The notes under the pieces: model-generated | Databases searched by the model: none | Told to the model about the DNA's origin: nothing | The model's input: the letters and a program-made list of their open reading frames with translations, nothing else | Part shown: positions 35,997-45,131 of the stretch, piece after piece | How the letters are laid out: every line of letters begins with the position of its first letter | Numbering within the stretch: position 1 is the stretch's first letter | Position numbers and translations under genes: made by a program | Assembly: GCA_035552195.1 (NCBI GenBank) | Contig: DASZLU010000034.1 | Coordinates: forward strand, 1-64,000 | Origin: CAIKMD01 sp035552195 | GTDB lineage: Bacteria; Pseudomonadota; Alphaproteobacteria; ATCC43930; CGMCC-115725 | Length of the DNA: 64,000 bases | Direction of reading: 5' to 3'

Positions 35997-36962
35997 ATGT
36001 CGATCGGCAATCTGGAATTCGGTGTCTTCGATTCGACGCCTATCCCTGACGATGCGGGACCGGATGCGACGGCCGAGGCCTATGAAGCGCATATCGCCGA
36101 TGCGCAGCTCGCCGAGAGCCTCGGCTACAAATATTTCTTCTTCATCGAGCACCAGAATGCAGGCTTTCCCTGCATCTCGGCGCCGACCGTCTATCTGACG
36201 GCGCTCGCCCGCGCGACCAAACAAATCCGCATCGGCGCGATGATTTTCCAGTTGCCGCTGCACCATCCCGTGCGCCTCGCCCAGGACGTGGCGATGATCG
36301 ATCACCTCTCGAAGGGCAGAGTGGAATTCGCCTTCGGCTACGGAACGCGCTCGCGTGAATTCGAGCCGTGGCAGCTGGATTTCCGCAATCGCCGCCAGCT
36401 CGGCCTCGAGGCGCTCGACATCGTGCTGAAGACGTGGACGGAACGCGAAGTTTCCCATGCCGGCGAGCACTGGGTGCTGGAGAAGGCACTGCCCCAGCCG
36501 CGGCCGTACCAGCAACCCATGCCGCCGGTCTGGATCGGCGCCCACAGTATTTCCTCTTTCGAATTCGCGGCCGAACGCAATTTTAACGTCGCCCAGATCT
36601 TCGAAGTCGAGACTATGGTCGCCGATAAATTCGCGCATTTCGGCACCGCTTGGCGCAAGCAGGGCCATAAGGGACCGATGCCGCATCGCGCGCTGGTCCG
36701 CCACATCCATGTCGCCGAAACCGAAAGCCTGGCGCGCGAGCAAGCCGAGCCCTACATGCTGCGCGGCATCACCGGTCCGGCCGGCGTGGCCCGCGCGATG
36801 AACCTGCAAGGTCTCGATGCATCGCCCGAGTCGCGCGAAGTATCGCGCGTCTATCTCCAGACTTCGAAATCGGTCGAGTTCTGGCTCGAGGAAGGTCTCG
36901 CCTTCATCGGCAGCCCGACGACGGTCGCCACTGCTAAACAGTGTCGCGAAGGCAACGCCTAA
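35997..36962 (+). CDS. LLM class flavin-dependent oxidoreductase, C-terminally short
   Basis: A 321-residue luciferase-like monooxygenase: LEFGVFDSTPIPDD, YFFFIEHQNAGFPCISAPTVYLTALARAT, IRIGAMIFQLPLHHPVRLAQDVAMID and GYGTRSREFEPWQLD. Family members run to about 350 residues; this one stops soon after GSPTTVATAKQCREGNA where others continue another ~35-40, and I find no continuation in another frame. It may be a natural short form or a recently truncated gene. A LysR gene lies divergent upstream. Confidence 0.82.
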   Translation: MSIGNLEFGVFDSTPIPDDAGPDATAEAYEAHIADAQLAESLGYKYFFFIEHQNAGFPCISAPTVYLTALARATKQIRIGAMIFQLPLHHPVRLAQDVAMIDHLSKGRVEFAFGYGTRSREFEPWQLDFRNRRQLGLEALDIVLKTWTEREVSHAGEHWVLEKALPQPRPYQQPMPPVWIGAHSISSFEFAAERNFNVAQIFEVETMVADKFAHFGTAWRKQGHKGPMPHRALVRHIHVAETESLAREQAEPYMLRGITGPAGVARAMNLQGLDASPESREVSRVYLQTSKSVEFWLEEGLAFIGSPTTVATAKQCREGNA

Positions 36963-37095
36963 CCTACGCGTATGGCCTCGCTTTCGCCACAATGGGCGGC
37001 GTATGCTTGGCCATGTCGGTCAAGCTTGGGGGCGTGATCGAATAGAAGCTGTGGCTATCCACAGCGCACTGCACATTCAAAAAGGGAGGACGTAC

Positions 37096-38421
37096 ATGGG
37101 TAGTCATTTCAGCATCTTTTCGCGTAAAGGCAGTCAGCCGCTTTTCATCGCGGCGGCGATGAGCGCGGTGCTGCTTTTCAGCACCGAGGGGGCCTGGGCC
37201 GTTTGCCAAGGCCCTGGGGCGCCGGCGAACACGCAAACGAAATGTCTCACCGCGGTAACCATTCCCGGCAATCCGCTGAAGTCGTTCGACATCAGCTGGG
37301 TCAACCCGTTGCGCGCCGAATATTATCTCGCCGATCGCTCGAACAAGGGCATCGACGTGATCGATACCGGGACAAATACGTTCAAGGGTCGCGTCGGCGG
37401 GGGGACGTTCGTCGGCCTGGTTGGCGGGAACAATACTTCCGGGCCCGATGGCGTGGTGACCCACAATCGATGGCTCTATGCCGGCGACGGCAACAGCACG
37501 CTCAAGGTGTTCGATTTGAACGGCCCTGCCACAACGCCATTACAAACCCTTTCGACCGGCGGGACGACGCGCCTCGACGAAATGGCGCTCACTACAGACG
37601 GGACGCTACTTCTCGGCGCGAACAATGCCGAAGACCCGCCATTCGCCACGCTCTTCAAGGCGAATGGCGACAATGCGGTGAGCAATGTCAGCGTTATGAC
37701 GAAAGTCTTCGTGACCGCAGCCATCATCCCGGCCGGTTTCGGCCTCTCGCTCGAGCAGCCCGCTTGGGATCCGAAGACCCAGCGCTTTTACACCTCGATC
37801 CCGATTATTGCTAATAATCCCGCAGGCTGTAACTACGGCCAGCTCACTGGCAAGATAACCTGCGATGGCGGACTGCTTGTCGTCGATCCGACGACGCTCA
37901 CTAATCTTACCGCGACGCTCGGCGCCTTCGACCAGAATACGAATACCGGCGTTGTGCCTCTCCATGCGTGCGGTCCGAACGGCGCTACGGTTGGTGTTCA
38001 CGACAACCTGCTGCTCGGCTGCACGCCCGGTAACAACCCGAGCGACACCACCACGCTCGTCATCAATGCCAAGACGAAGAATTACGCCAATATCGCGAAC
38101 ATCACGGGCTCGGACGAGGTGTACTTCAATGCCGGCGACAAGCGCTACTACACCGGGTCCAGCTCGAATCCCGGCGGTGCCGTCCTCGGCGTGATCGATG
38201 AAACGAGCGTCCTGATCGAGACGATCCCGCAAGGAACAGGTTCGCACTCGGTCGCGGCTGATTCAAGGCGCAACGAGATCTACGTCCCGCAAAACGCGAA
38301 CGACGTGAGCGGCGTCGCCGCCGGGCTGTGCGGCGGTACAAATGGCTGCGTCGCCGTCTACAAACACGGCGAGAATGACGGCGACGACGAGGATGGCGAC
38401 CAGGGTGGCGATCGCGATTAA
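37096..38421 (+). CDS. Secreted beta-propeller-like (lactonase/YncE-like) protein with acidic tail
   Basis: A 441-residue exported protein with a signal peptide (LFIAAAMSAVLLFSTEGAWA, cleavage near residue 34) and four or more Cys in the mature part. Repeated blade-like segments (ADRSNKGIDVIDTGTNTF, GDGNSTLKVFDL, ETSVLIETIPQGTGSHSVAADSRRNEIYVP) resemble YncE/lactonase-type seven-bladed propellers. The last 17 residues are almost entirely Asp, Glu and Gly, suggesting a calcium-binding or extracellular tail. AAGGGAGGA precedes the ATG by a good distance. I do not recognise a specific function. Confidence 0.7.
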   Translation: MGSHFSIFSRKGSQPLFIAAAMSAVLLFSTEGAWAVCQGPGAPANTQTKCLTAVTIPGNPLKSFDISWVNPLRAEYYLADRSNKGIDVIDTGTNTFKGRVGGGTFVGLVGGNNTSGPDGVVTHNRWLYAGDGNSTLKVFDLNGPATTPLQTLSTGGTTRLDEMALTTDGTLLLGANNAEDPPFATLFKANGDNAVSNVSVMTKVFVTAAIIPAGFGLSLEQPAWDPKTQRFYTSIPIIANNPAGCNYGQLTGKITCDGGLLVVDPTTLTNLTATLGAFDQNTNTGVVPLHACGPNGATVGVHDNLLLGCTPGNNPSDTTTLVINAKTKNYANIANITGSDEVYFNAGDKRYYTGSSSNPGGAVLGVIDETSVLIETIPQGTGSHSVAADSRRNEIYVPQNANDVSGVAAGLCGGTNGCVAVYKHGENDGDDEDGDQGGDRD

Positions 38422-38485
38422 GACGTTCGCCCAGATGCGGTCGCACCGTTGCGCGATTCGCCGAGTAGCCAAATAAGCCAGCAAA

Positions 38486-38515
38486 GGGTGAGCGCGCCGC
38501 ATGACGCGCTCACCC
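38486..38515. terminator. Strong 11-bp hairpin downstream of the secreted protein gene
   Basis: GGGTGAGCGCG and its exact complement CGCGCTCACCC are separated by 8 bases. It lacks a T run on the plus strand, so it may act as an mRNA 3' stabiliser or a weak terminator rather than a classical terminator. Confidence 0.45.
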
Positions 38516-38605
38516 GCGCTCGCGAACCGGCGGCCGGAAGACGACAGTAATCACCCAGCCTCTTATCCAAGGCTCCGCTCCCACTCGTCGGAAGCTTTGG
38601 CGTCT

Positions 38606-38637
38606 AGCCCTTCGGCGACGGCGGAAGGGCTTTTTTT
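38606..38637 (+). terminator. Factor-independent terminator
   Basis: AGCCCTTC and its complement GAAGGGCT surround a short loop and are followed by seven T residues. It would end transcription of the secreted protein gene (37096-38421). Confidence 0.8.
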
Positions 38638-38726
38638 CGTGCCCGAGGGCTTACGCTCTCTCCCAGCTGAATCACTTCCAAGATTGGCAGATAGCGGAGT
38701 AGAAACTCGTGACGAGTAACATTGGT

Positions 38727-39071
38727 CTATTGTCGTTGCGCTTTACGAGCAGCATATTTTGCATCACGCGCGCGCTTTTGCTCGGCTGCAATCTCTGCTC
38801 CGCGAGCGGCAGTTGCAGCGAGTTCAGCTCGCCGGGCAAGTTCTTCAGCCTGCCGAGCAGCGTTTAGCCGTATCTCCTCGGCCTCCTTTGCTGCTTTGCG
38901 CTCCGCCATCCGGCCAGCGCGAGCGGCTGCAATCGCCACGCGTTCGGCGCTGCGCTTCGCGCCATCAATTGCATTCGCCTTCGCCCGTGCTTTCTCTAGC
39001 AGAGCTTTCCGTGCTTTGGCAGCCGTGTCCAACCTGTCCGCGACGGACTCTCGATCCTTCATTTTCTGCAA
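38727..39071 (-). CDS. DUF6481 family protein
   Basis: A 114-residue, extremely charged, Ala/Lys/Arg/Glu-rich helical protein. The phrase AKARKALLEKARAKANAIDGAKRSAERVAIAAARAGRMAERKAAKEAEEIRL matches the DUF6481 family as I remember it, which is common in alphaproteobacteria. It has no known function, no signal peptide and no membrane span. The start is preceded only weakly by a ribosome binding site. Confidence 0.75.
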   Translation of the reverse strand: MQKMKDRESVADRLDTAAKARKALLEKARAKANAIDGAKRSAERVAIAAARAGRMAERKAAKEAEEIRLNAARQAEELARRAELAATAARGAEIAAEQKRARDAKYAARKAQRQ

Positions 39072-39438
39072 CCCTAATTGTGGTTTCGTTCATCGGCGAA
39101 AGTGTGAAGCACTTTATCACGTTACGCCGCCGTGCTTGGCATCGTCCTGGGTGCGACCGAGCTTTTCATTGGCGTGGCGCAGGGAATACGCCGATGGCGA
39201 CGTCAAAGGTGGCTGGACCCGATGAAGACGCGGTTGGGAAGCATCTCAGCGATCTCGCATAGCGTGACGATGCCGTTGCCTGCCTCCGTCCCGATCTACG
39301 ACACGTCAGGCTACTAAACTCCCAGAACCCGGGATCGCATCGGCACCTACGCTTCCAACTGTAACGGCAATCTATTCTTCCTCGCCCGCGCCTTCCCGCG
39401 CGATTAAACAAAATCCCATCACCGCAATTGGGAACAAC
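39072..39438. other. Non-coding stretch before IS66
   Basis: About 370 bp without a gene that I can support. Short open frames are present but have no recognisable product, ribosome binding site or codon pattern. It may be decayed sequence next to the IS. Confidence 0.4.
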
Positions 39439-39459
39439 GTGCAACGGCGCGACGCGTAC
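39439..39459 (-). repeat. Relic of a second IS66 end next to the insertion
   Basis: The complement of this 21-mer matches the left end of the adjacent IS66 element (39469-39489) at 19 of 21 positions. It lies head to head with the element, with only 9 bases between, which include the 8-base target duplication. It looks like the end of an older, deleted IS66-type copy. Confidence 0.55.
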
Positions 39460-39489
39460 ATCCGTTTCGTAAGCGTCGCGTCGTTGCAC

Positions 39490-41043
39490 CTAATTGCTGG
39501 TTGACGCGGCGGATGAGCGCCAGTTCCACGGCAGGAGTTCGTCGAGGCTATGAGCGGGATGGCCAGCGGCCATGCGCACGAGAACGTCCTTGAGATAGGC
39601 GTACGGCTCGACACCATTGAGCTTTGCCGTAGCAATCAGACTGCAGATCATGGCCCAGCGTTCGCCACCGCCGTCGGAGCCGGCAAAGAGATGGTTTTTG
39701 CGGCCGAGCGCAATCGGCCTGATCGCGCGCTCGACTGGGTTGTTGTCGATGTCGATGCGGCCGTCATCGAGCAAGCGACACAGTGCCGGCCATCGGGACA
39801 GAGCATAGCGCATGGCCTCGGCCAACGCGCCGCCGGGCGGGATGCGCGCAAGTTCCTGCTCGAGCCACGGCTTCATAGCCTTGATGATCGGCTTGCTTTC
39901 AATTTCGCGCATCCGCCGGCGCTCTTCAGCGGCGTGACCCCGGATGCGCTCTTCGACCGCGTAGAGGGCAGCGATTCGACGTAAGGCTTCAGCCGCAATC
40001 GGCGAGCCGGTGCTTTCGTGAATCTCATAGAACTTACGTCTGGCGTGCGCCCAGCAAGCGGCGAGGACGACGCCCTTGCTCGTCAGCCGCTCAAAGCCGG
40101 CATAACCATCGACCTGCAGAACGCCGCTGAAGTTCGCAAGGTGCGACGCCGGCCGTTCGGCCTTGCGGTCGGGACTGTAGAAGTAAACCGCCGACGGCGG
40201 ATCGGGACCGTTCCACGGCCGATCATCGCGTGTGTAGACCCACAAGCGGCCGGTCTTGGTCCGACCGCGGCCCGGATCGAGCACCGGGATCGGCGTGTCA
40301 TCGGCAAAGAGCTTGGATGAGGCAAAGACGTTCTTCGCCAGCAGGGCATGCAGTGGTTCCAGCCACCAGCAGGCATTGCCAACCCAGTTCGCGAGCGTCG
40401 ATCGGCCCAGCTCGATCCCGTGGCGAGCGAAGATCTGAGATTGTCGATAGAGGGGAGTATGGTCGCAGTACTTGTTCACCAGTACCTGCGCGACCAGGGC
40501 CGGCGTGGCCATGCCCTTGGCGATCAGCCTCTCTGGTGCTGGAACCTGATGAACGGTCCCGCAGGCCCGGCAACCGTGCTTGGGGCGGCGGATGCGCATC
40601 ACTCGGAATGAGGCCGGCACCCAGTCCAGCATCTCCGAGGTGGTCACGCCGATCTCATGAAGGGGTCCGCCGCAGCGGCGGCACGTCCCGCCATCAACGT
40701 CGAGGGTGACCTCTTCCCGGGGCAGATGCTCCGGAAGGGCGAGGCGATATGGCTTATCCGCCTGCTCTGCCTTCGTACCCGGCGGGCCGGCTTGGCGCGA
40801 TTCAGCCCGAGCGATGTCGGCGTCGAGCTCCTCGAGCCCGAGATGCAGCTGGTCGGGATCAAGCCGCTCCGAGCGGCGGCCGAACTGCCCACGTTGTAGC
40901 TGTTTAATAATCAGCCGGAGCTTGTCGATCTCACTATCGCGCTGATCCTTCTCGGCGACCAGATCGCGGACCAGCTGATGAAGCAGCGCCGTGTCGCGTG
41001 GCAGGTCGCCGAGGTTGAGACGCATGAAAGATTCTACTCCCAA
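39490..41043 (-). CDS. tnpC: IS66 family transposase TnpC
   Basis: A 517-residue transposase. The N-terminal leucine zipper-like helix (LVRDLVAEKDQRDSEIDKLRLIIKQLQR) is followed by a four-Cys zinc-binding section (CRRCGG and CRACG). The DDE core shows ADDTPIPVLDPGRGRTKTGRLWV, VDGYAGFERL and, near the C-terminus, DIDNNPVERAIRPIALGRKNHLFAGSD. Its 3' end reaches to 21 bases inside the left end of the element. It is the catalytic protein of the element. Confidence 0.96.
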   Translation of the reverse strand: MGVESFMRLNLGDLPRDTALLHQLVRDLVAEKDQRDSEIDKLRLIIKQLQRGQFGRRSERLDPDQLHLGLEELDADIARAESRQAGPPGTKAEQADKPYRLALPEHLPREEVTLDVDGGTCRRCGGPLHEIGVTTSEMLDWVPASFRVMRIRRPKHGCRACGTVHQVPAPERLIAKGMATPALVAQVLVNKYCDHTPLYRQSQIFARHGIELGRSTLANWVGNACWWLEPLHALLAKNVFASSKLFADDTPIPVLDPGRGRTKTGRLWVYTRDDRPWNGPDPPSAVYFYSPDRKAERPASHLANFSGVLQVDGYAGFERLTSKGVVLAACWAHARRKFYEIHESTGSPIAAEALRRIAALYAVEERIRGHAAEERRRMREIESKPIIKAMKPWLEQELARIPPGGALAEAMRYALSRWPALCRLLDDGRIDIDNNPVERAIRPIALGRKNHLFAGSDGGGERWAMICSLIATAKLNGVEPYAYLKDVLVRMAAGHPAHSLDELLPWNWRSSAASTSN

Positions 41044-41094
41044 CGCGACTCGCGACCAACAACTTGTTACGATTCTAGAAGGCTTTCTTGAGTC

Positions 41095-41448
41095 TCAGCC
41101 AGCGACCGCAGGCCGCCAAGCGTGTTCCGGCTTCTCCCAGTTCAGCCCCTCGATCAACATCGACAACTGCGCGGATGTGATCTCGACCGTCTTCTTCGTG
41201 CCGGCTGTCATCGGCCAGGGGAAGTTCCCATTCTCCAACCGCTTCATGAAGAGACACAGCCCTGTTCCATCCCACCACAGGATTTTGATCATATCGGCCC
41301 GCTCGCCGCGGAAAGCGAACATGTGCCCCGAGAACGGATCACACCCGAGCGCCTGCTGCACCAAGATCCCGAGGGCATCGATATTGCGCCTCAGGTCGGT
41401 AAATCCAGGGACCAGATGCACGCTGACGCCCGGTGGGACCAGCATCAT
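41095..41448 (-). CDS. tnpB: IS66 accessory protein TnpB
   Basis: A 117-residue TnpB with the family marks GTDLRRN-like FTDLRRNIDALG, DPFSGHMFAFRG and ADMIKILWWDGTGLCLFMKRLENG. The ATG at 41448 overlaps the tnpA stop (ATGA arrangement), so the two are translationally coupled. TnpB is required for IS66 transposition; its biochemical role is not fixed. Confidence 0.95.
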   Translation of the reverse strand: MMLVPPGVSVHLVPGFTDLRRNIDALGILVQQALGCDPFSGHMFAFRGERADMIKILWWDGTGLCLFMKRLENGNFPWPMTAGTKKTVEITSAQLSMLIEGLNWEKPEHAWRPAVAG

Positions 41449-41936
41449 CGCTGATCTCCCATCATCTGCTTTGGCCGCAGCTCGGACGCATAAGCCTTCC
41501 GCCATCGGCGCAGCAGCCGAAGATCAAGGCCATAGCGCTTGGCGATTTCTGACGCCGAGACGCCAGGTCGAGAGGTCTCCGTCACGATGCGTTGCTTAAG
41601 CTCTTTACTGAACGCCCGACGCTTGCCAGCCGGCGGAACTGCTGCTGAGACGCGCATCGTGACCCTGGGGTTAACCCCCGGCTTAGCCCTAGGGTTAACC
41701 CCGGGGCTAAGGTCAGCCGATGGTCTCCTGAGCCGCGGGTAGTGACCCCAGCGGGCTTCGGAGCCCATCAAAGCGACCCGCTTCAATTGCGCCCGCCAAT
41801 TGCCGAAATTCTTCAGCGAGATGTTGTGCTGCTCGCAGTACTCCTTCTGCGTCAGCCCGCTCAGCTTCCAAGCTTCTGAATGACCTCGCCAATACCCCAG
41901 GACCTGCTCACGCAGCTCAACAGGAACACGCGACAT
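41445..41936 (-). CDS. tnpA: IS66 accessory protein TnpA
   Basis: A 163-residue protein with two helix-turn-helix regions: WKLSGLTQKEYCEQHNISLKNFGNWRAQLKR at the N-terminus and SKELKQRIVTETSRPGVSASEIAKRYGLDLRLLRRWRKAY at the C-terminus. A Pro/Arg-rich linker separates them. It starts 86 bases inside the right end of the element and overlaps tnpB. Confidence 0.93.
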   Translation of the reverse strand: MSRVPVELREQVLGYWRGHSEAWKLSGLTQKEYCEQHNISLKNFGNWRAQLKRVALMGSEARWGHYPRLRRPSADLSPGVNPRAKPGVNPRVTMRVSAAVPPAGKRRAFSKELKQRIVTETSRPGVSASEIAKRYGLDLRLLRRWRKAYASELRPKQMMGDQR

Positions 41937-42184
41937 GCGACTCTCCTCGACCGCTCAAATCCGTCGAGCAAAGATCGCACCAAGCCATTGCGTTGTAAGC
42001 CGTGCAAGAAATGGACGCTTACTCCGTTTCCCTGCTCTGCGGCGAAATTTCGCTGTTATCGCCAAATAAATTCCCTATTCCTTTCGAACGGCAAGCCACG
42101 ATTTTCTTTCAAAAGCGCTGTTTTACAGACCTTACGCGCTACCACAGCTCCGAAGAAGCGAGAAAATTCCCTGCAAATTCCCTG

Positions 42185-42793
42185 TTAAACAGGGAATTTG
42201 GCCAGAGACGGGTTCGTAGCAGACTGCGCCCACAGCCAAACCTGTTTTTGAGCCATTTCCGCGCCTTCGGCGGCTTCGACGCGCGCCGCGGCAGCGACAG
42301 TTTCAGCCAACATATGAAAAGGTTCTTTGTACTCGACGGCCAATGTGCCCGGCTGCCATGTGCAGTTCGAAAGTAGAAAATTCAGCAGTCTCCGCTTCTC
42401 TTTGGCGGGCTGAGCCATGAAGAGCTGACGGGCGTTTTGAGCCAGATTGAGAAGTTGGATTCCTTGATCCATGTACGAGTCATCGGCTGCCCGATGACGC
42501 TCGATATCACGCTCGCAGCGCTCCTGTTCTTCCCGCCACTGCATGCGCGTGCGCCTGTAGAATCCCTCGTCGATCCGCCCATCGAGCTTGTCGAGATACA
42601 TCGCGTCAATGCGCTTCTGTAGGCGATCCCATTCGGCCTGAATCCGGGCGATAGCGTCGCTGTGCTCTCGTTTCTCATCGGAGCAGCTTTCTTGGAGTGC
42701 GCGCACGACCCAGTCGAGGGATCGTCGGGTCTGACGCTCGCTTTGCGCGAAAGATCGCGCCGTAATAGGGATTAATGCACAGATGCAGACCAC
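42185..42793 (-). pseudogene. Serine recombinase C-terminal fragment
   Basis: The 202-codon reading frame carries the coiled-coil/C-terminal part of a large serine recombinase: RTRRSLDWVVRALQESCSDEKREHSDAIARIQAEWDRLQKRIDAMYLDKLDGRIDEGFYRR-type content, then YMDQGIQLLNLAQNARQLF and AKEKRRLLNFLLSNCTW. The resolvase catalytic domain with its Ser and the recombinase domain are missing upstream, and the first ~25 residues look out of frame. It is a remnant of an integrated element, with IS66 inserted about 160 bp downstream. Confidence 0.75.
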
Positions 42794-42880
42794 GGCGGTT
42801 CGCCGGCGACGATGCCGACGGGAAAAGCCTATGTGGGTGCTCCATCATCTAGCGAACCCGGAAACGAAGAAGCCGAAACG

Positions 42881-43057
42881 CTAATTGACCTTGCCGAGGT
42901 CGCGGCGCGCGGCGGCTTCGAGTTTGCGTGCCTCGTCTTCCAGATCGCGCGCCATTCGCTCCAATCCCGGCGATAGTGCCGTCTTAGCGCTGGCAATGTT
43001 TCGCAATCGCTCCGCCATCGCGTGCAAATGTAGCGCGCTCTCGACGCGCTCGGACAT
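42881..43057 (-). CDS. Small helical hypothetical protein (58 aa)
   Basis: A 58-residue frame beginning MSERVESALHLHAMAERLRN and ending ARRDLGKVN. The composition is strongly helical with alternating Leu/Ala and Glu/Arg. GAGG lies about 9 bases before the ATG. Its central pattern, Lys then LxxxAxDLxxxA, resembles the two small proteins encoded at 53925-54302. I do not know the function; a small regulator or stress protein is possible. Confidence 0.6.
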   Translation of the reverse strand: MSERVESALHLHAMAERLRNIASAKTALSPGLERMARDLEDEARKLEAAARRDLGKVN

Positions 43058-43208
43058 GTACTTGCCTCACGCTCGCCGGTTCCCGCGTGCGGGAATTGCC
43101 ATCGGAATTCGATGGCGGGCGATTTATGACAGTTCAATGAATGACATAGCTCAATCGCCGTGACCTAATTCCGTGCTGTTGTTTCGGTGTAAGCAGCCGG
43201 AGCGTCAG

Positions 43209-45131
43209 ATGACCAGTAAAAGCCAAATCGTCGAGCGGTTGGGAGAAAAGGCGGTGCTGTTGCCCAGCCTTCTGGGCGAGGCACTGGCAGCCAATGATCG
43301 CATCAAGCTGCGCTTGAGTGGTCTTCAAGAGGCGCTCGCGCAGGCGCGGCAACCGCGGGTCCCGAACGAGAACAGCGTCCCTTCCATCGCCAGCGGCGAC
43401 GCCGCACTCGCTGAACTCGTCAAACACGCGCAAATGATCGGAACAGATCGTCTCTACCTGCCGGGCGTCAACGCGTTGTTGACGGCCCTGAGAGAAGATC
43501 TTGGGACAATGCTCGCACCACTCGAGGCGAGCAACCCCGAGGGCAGCCTATCCTTCCACTCTCGGCTCGATTCATTGCGCGCGATGATCTCGAACACTGA
43601 GGGCGATCAGCTTGAGACGCGGATCATCGGGGAACTGACTGCAGCGAATCGCGACGAGCGCGATAGTGTTCATCTGCTTGTCATGGATATGCACAAGGCG
43701 CTATTGCGGCTTGCCACGGAATCCGCTGCCGAGACGCTGGACGGTGCGCAGGTTCATTCCCTTGAGGCGCGCGACCGCGTTGCAGTGAGCGCTTTCATGA
43801 AGGGCCTCCATCGCACGGCGCCGCTAGCCTTCGGGCATCCCGGTCTTGGCACGATAGCCGTTCGCAGCGGCAATCGCCTCGTCATTCAAAACGATATCGG
43901 GGTGACCGACGCGCATGTTCTCGTCATTCACGTCGAGAACAACCAGGTAACGATCACCTATACCGATATCCATCGGCCGCGTGCGAAATTCTTCGTGGAG
44001 ATGTTCGCCGGCGAAAATGTCGCCTGGGGCGCGCTATCCGAACAGCAATCCCATGGCATCGGCGAAGAGGATATATTTTATCTGGTGGCCGGCACGTATC
44101 GCGGCGCAAGCGACGAGGAGATCGATCGCTTCCTGTCGTTTCTCGGCTCGCGCATCGTTTTCCTCATCGACTGGAACAAGGCGCGCAAGGCGCTGCAAAC
44201 CTTCGTCGGCCGGGGTGCGTCCTTTGACCTGCTGCAATGGGCGGCGAAGCAAGAATACGGGCACCGCGCTTTTCTCGTTCTTGGCGGCGTCGAATTGATC
44301 TTCGAAGCGGTCCATCGCGTTGCGGAAGGCCGCATATCCTATGGCGTGCGCCTCGACGAGGCGATCGGCGTCGCGGAATGCGTCGATTTCCTGCAGCGCG
44401 TACTCCGCGATACGAGCCAGGGTTTGACCGCCGGCCGCACGGCCCGCCTCATTCGCGACGAAATACAAGCCGATTTGTCGCGCCGCTTCGAAAGCACGGA
44501 AAGCTCGGTTCTGACTGTGTTAGTACGCCATCTCGGCCTGTCGCGCAGTCTTGCGGCCGGCATTGCAGAGGTTCTGCGCTGCGCCTCCCAGGCGCAGCGT
44601 CGCGACTTCGCGTCCCGGGCCAAGCGGATGGAAGAAAAGGCCGACCGTCTTACCGTCGCCGCGCGCGAACTCGCCATCCGCGTCAACGGATCCGTCATAT
44701 TGCGACGCGCGATCGACGAGATCGAAAACACCTCCGACGAGCTTGAGGATTGTGCCTATTTCCTCAGCCTTGTCCCCGAAGAGGATATGACATCGGTCTC
44801 GATCGCTCCCCTCCTCCGCCTCGCCGAGACGACGACCGAAAGCGTCAGCCAGATGGCGCGCGCCGTCGAAGCGGCCTCTCGGCTACCGGACGGACAGCGC
44901 GCCGACGCCATCGCGTCGCTGCAGGCGATCGATGCGGTTGCGGTTGCCGAGCGCGAAGCCGATACCGCCGAACGCGAGAGTTTCGCAGCCTTTATCGCCG
45001 CGCCCGAAGGTCGCGCCCGCGCGCTGCTCCTGGCGATCGAGATTGTGCGCAAGCTCGAGCGTGCGACGGATCATCTTTCCCATGCCGCGTTTTCGCTGCG
45101 AGACCGAGTGATGGAGGAGCTTTCCGCATGA
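43209..45131 (+). CDS. Large protein with C-terminal PhoU/DUF47-like domain
   Basis: A 640-residue protein. The C-terminal ~220 residues (AKRMEEKADRLTVAARELA, RRAIDEIENTSDELEDCAYFLSLVPEEDM, LRLAETTTESVSQMARAVEAA) have the paired three-helix pattern of PhoU/DUF47 phosphate regulators. The N-terminal ~400 residues are not recognised; a central part runs LVIQNDIGVTDAHVLVIHVENNQVTITYTDIHRPRAKFF. No membrane span is seen. Its TGA overlaps the ATG of the PPDK-like gene (ATGA), so the two are coupled and likely form one complex or one regulatory unit. The start is the ATG at 43209. Confidence 0.7.
   Translation: MTSKSQIVERLGEKAVLLPSLLGEALAANDRIKLRLSGLQEALAQARQPRVPNENSVPSIASGDAALAELVKHAQMIGTDRLYLPGVNALLTALREDLGTMLAPLEASNPEGSLSFHSRLDSLRAMISNTEGDQLETRIIGELTAANRDERDSVHLLVMDMHKALLRLATESAAETLDGAQVHSLEARDRVAVSAFMKGLHRTAPLAFGHPGLGTIAVRSGNRLVIQNDIGVTDAHVLVIHVENNQVTITYTDIHRPRAKFFVEMFAGENVAWGALSEQQSHGIGEEDIFYLVAGTYRGASDEEIDRFLSFLGSRIVFLIDWNKARKALQTFVGRGASFDLLQWAAKQEYGHRAFLVLGGVELIFEAVHRVAEGRISYGVRLDEAIGVAECVDFLQRVLRDTSQGLTAGRTARLIRDEIQADLSRRFESTESSVLTVLVRHLGLSRSLAAGIAEVLRCASQAQRRDFASRAKRMEEKADRLTVAARELAIRVNGSVILRRAIDEIENTSDELEDCAYFLSLVPEEDMTSVSIAPLLRLAETTTESVSQMARAVEAASRLPDGQRADAIASLQAIDAVAVAEREADTAERESFAAFIAAPEGRARALLLAIEIVRKLERATDHLSHAAFSLRDRVMEELSA

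Larger units (their letters stand above)
38422..38726. other. Gap with two hairpins, one a factor-independent terminator
   Basis: No gene is visible. It contains the hairpin at 38486-38515 and the terminator at 38606-38637, described separately. The remainder shows nothing I can support. Confidence 0.6.
39469..42022. mobile_element. IS66 family element (2,554 bp) with 8-bp target duplication
   Basis: Ends start GTAAGCGTC on the left and finish in the complement (GACGCTTAC) on the right; the inverted repeats continue imperfectly through TTGCAC for about 21 bases. The octamer TCCGTTTC flanks both sides (39461-39468 and 42023-42030). It carries tnpA, tnpB and tnpC on the minus strand in the usual order. 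All three genes look intact, so it may be active. Confidence 0.95.

Noticed and set aside
42060..42195. Repeated AATTCCCTG sequences as an attachment site
   Set aside because: Several short copies occur near the recombinase remnant, but they have no consistent spacing or boundary with the IS66 element, so no site can be defined.
42829..43137. A 102-codon minus-strand frame
   Set aside because: The 58-codon frame in another register (42881-43057) has a ribosome binding site and regular helical content, while this one is Arg/Cys/Trp-rich shadow sequence.
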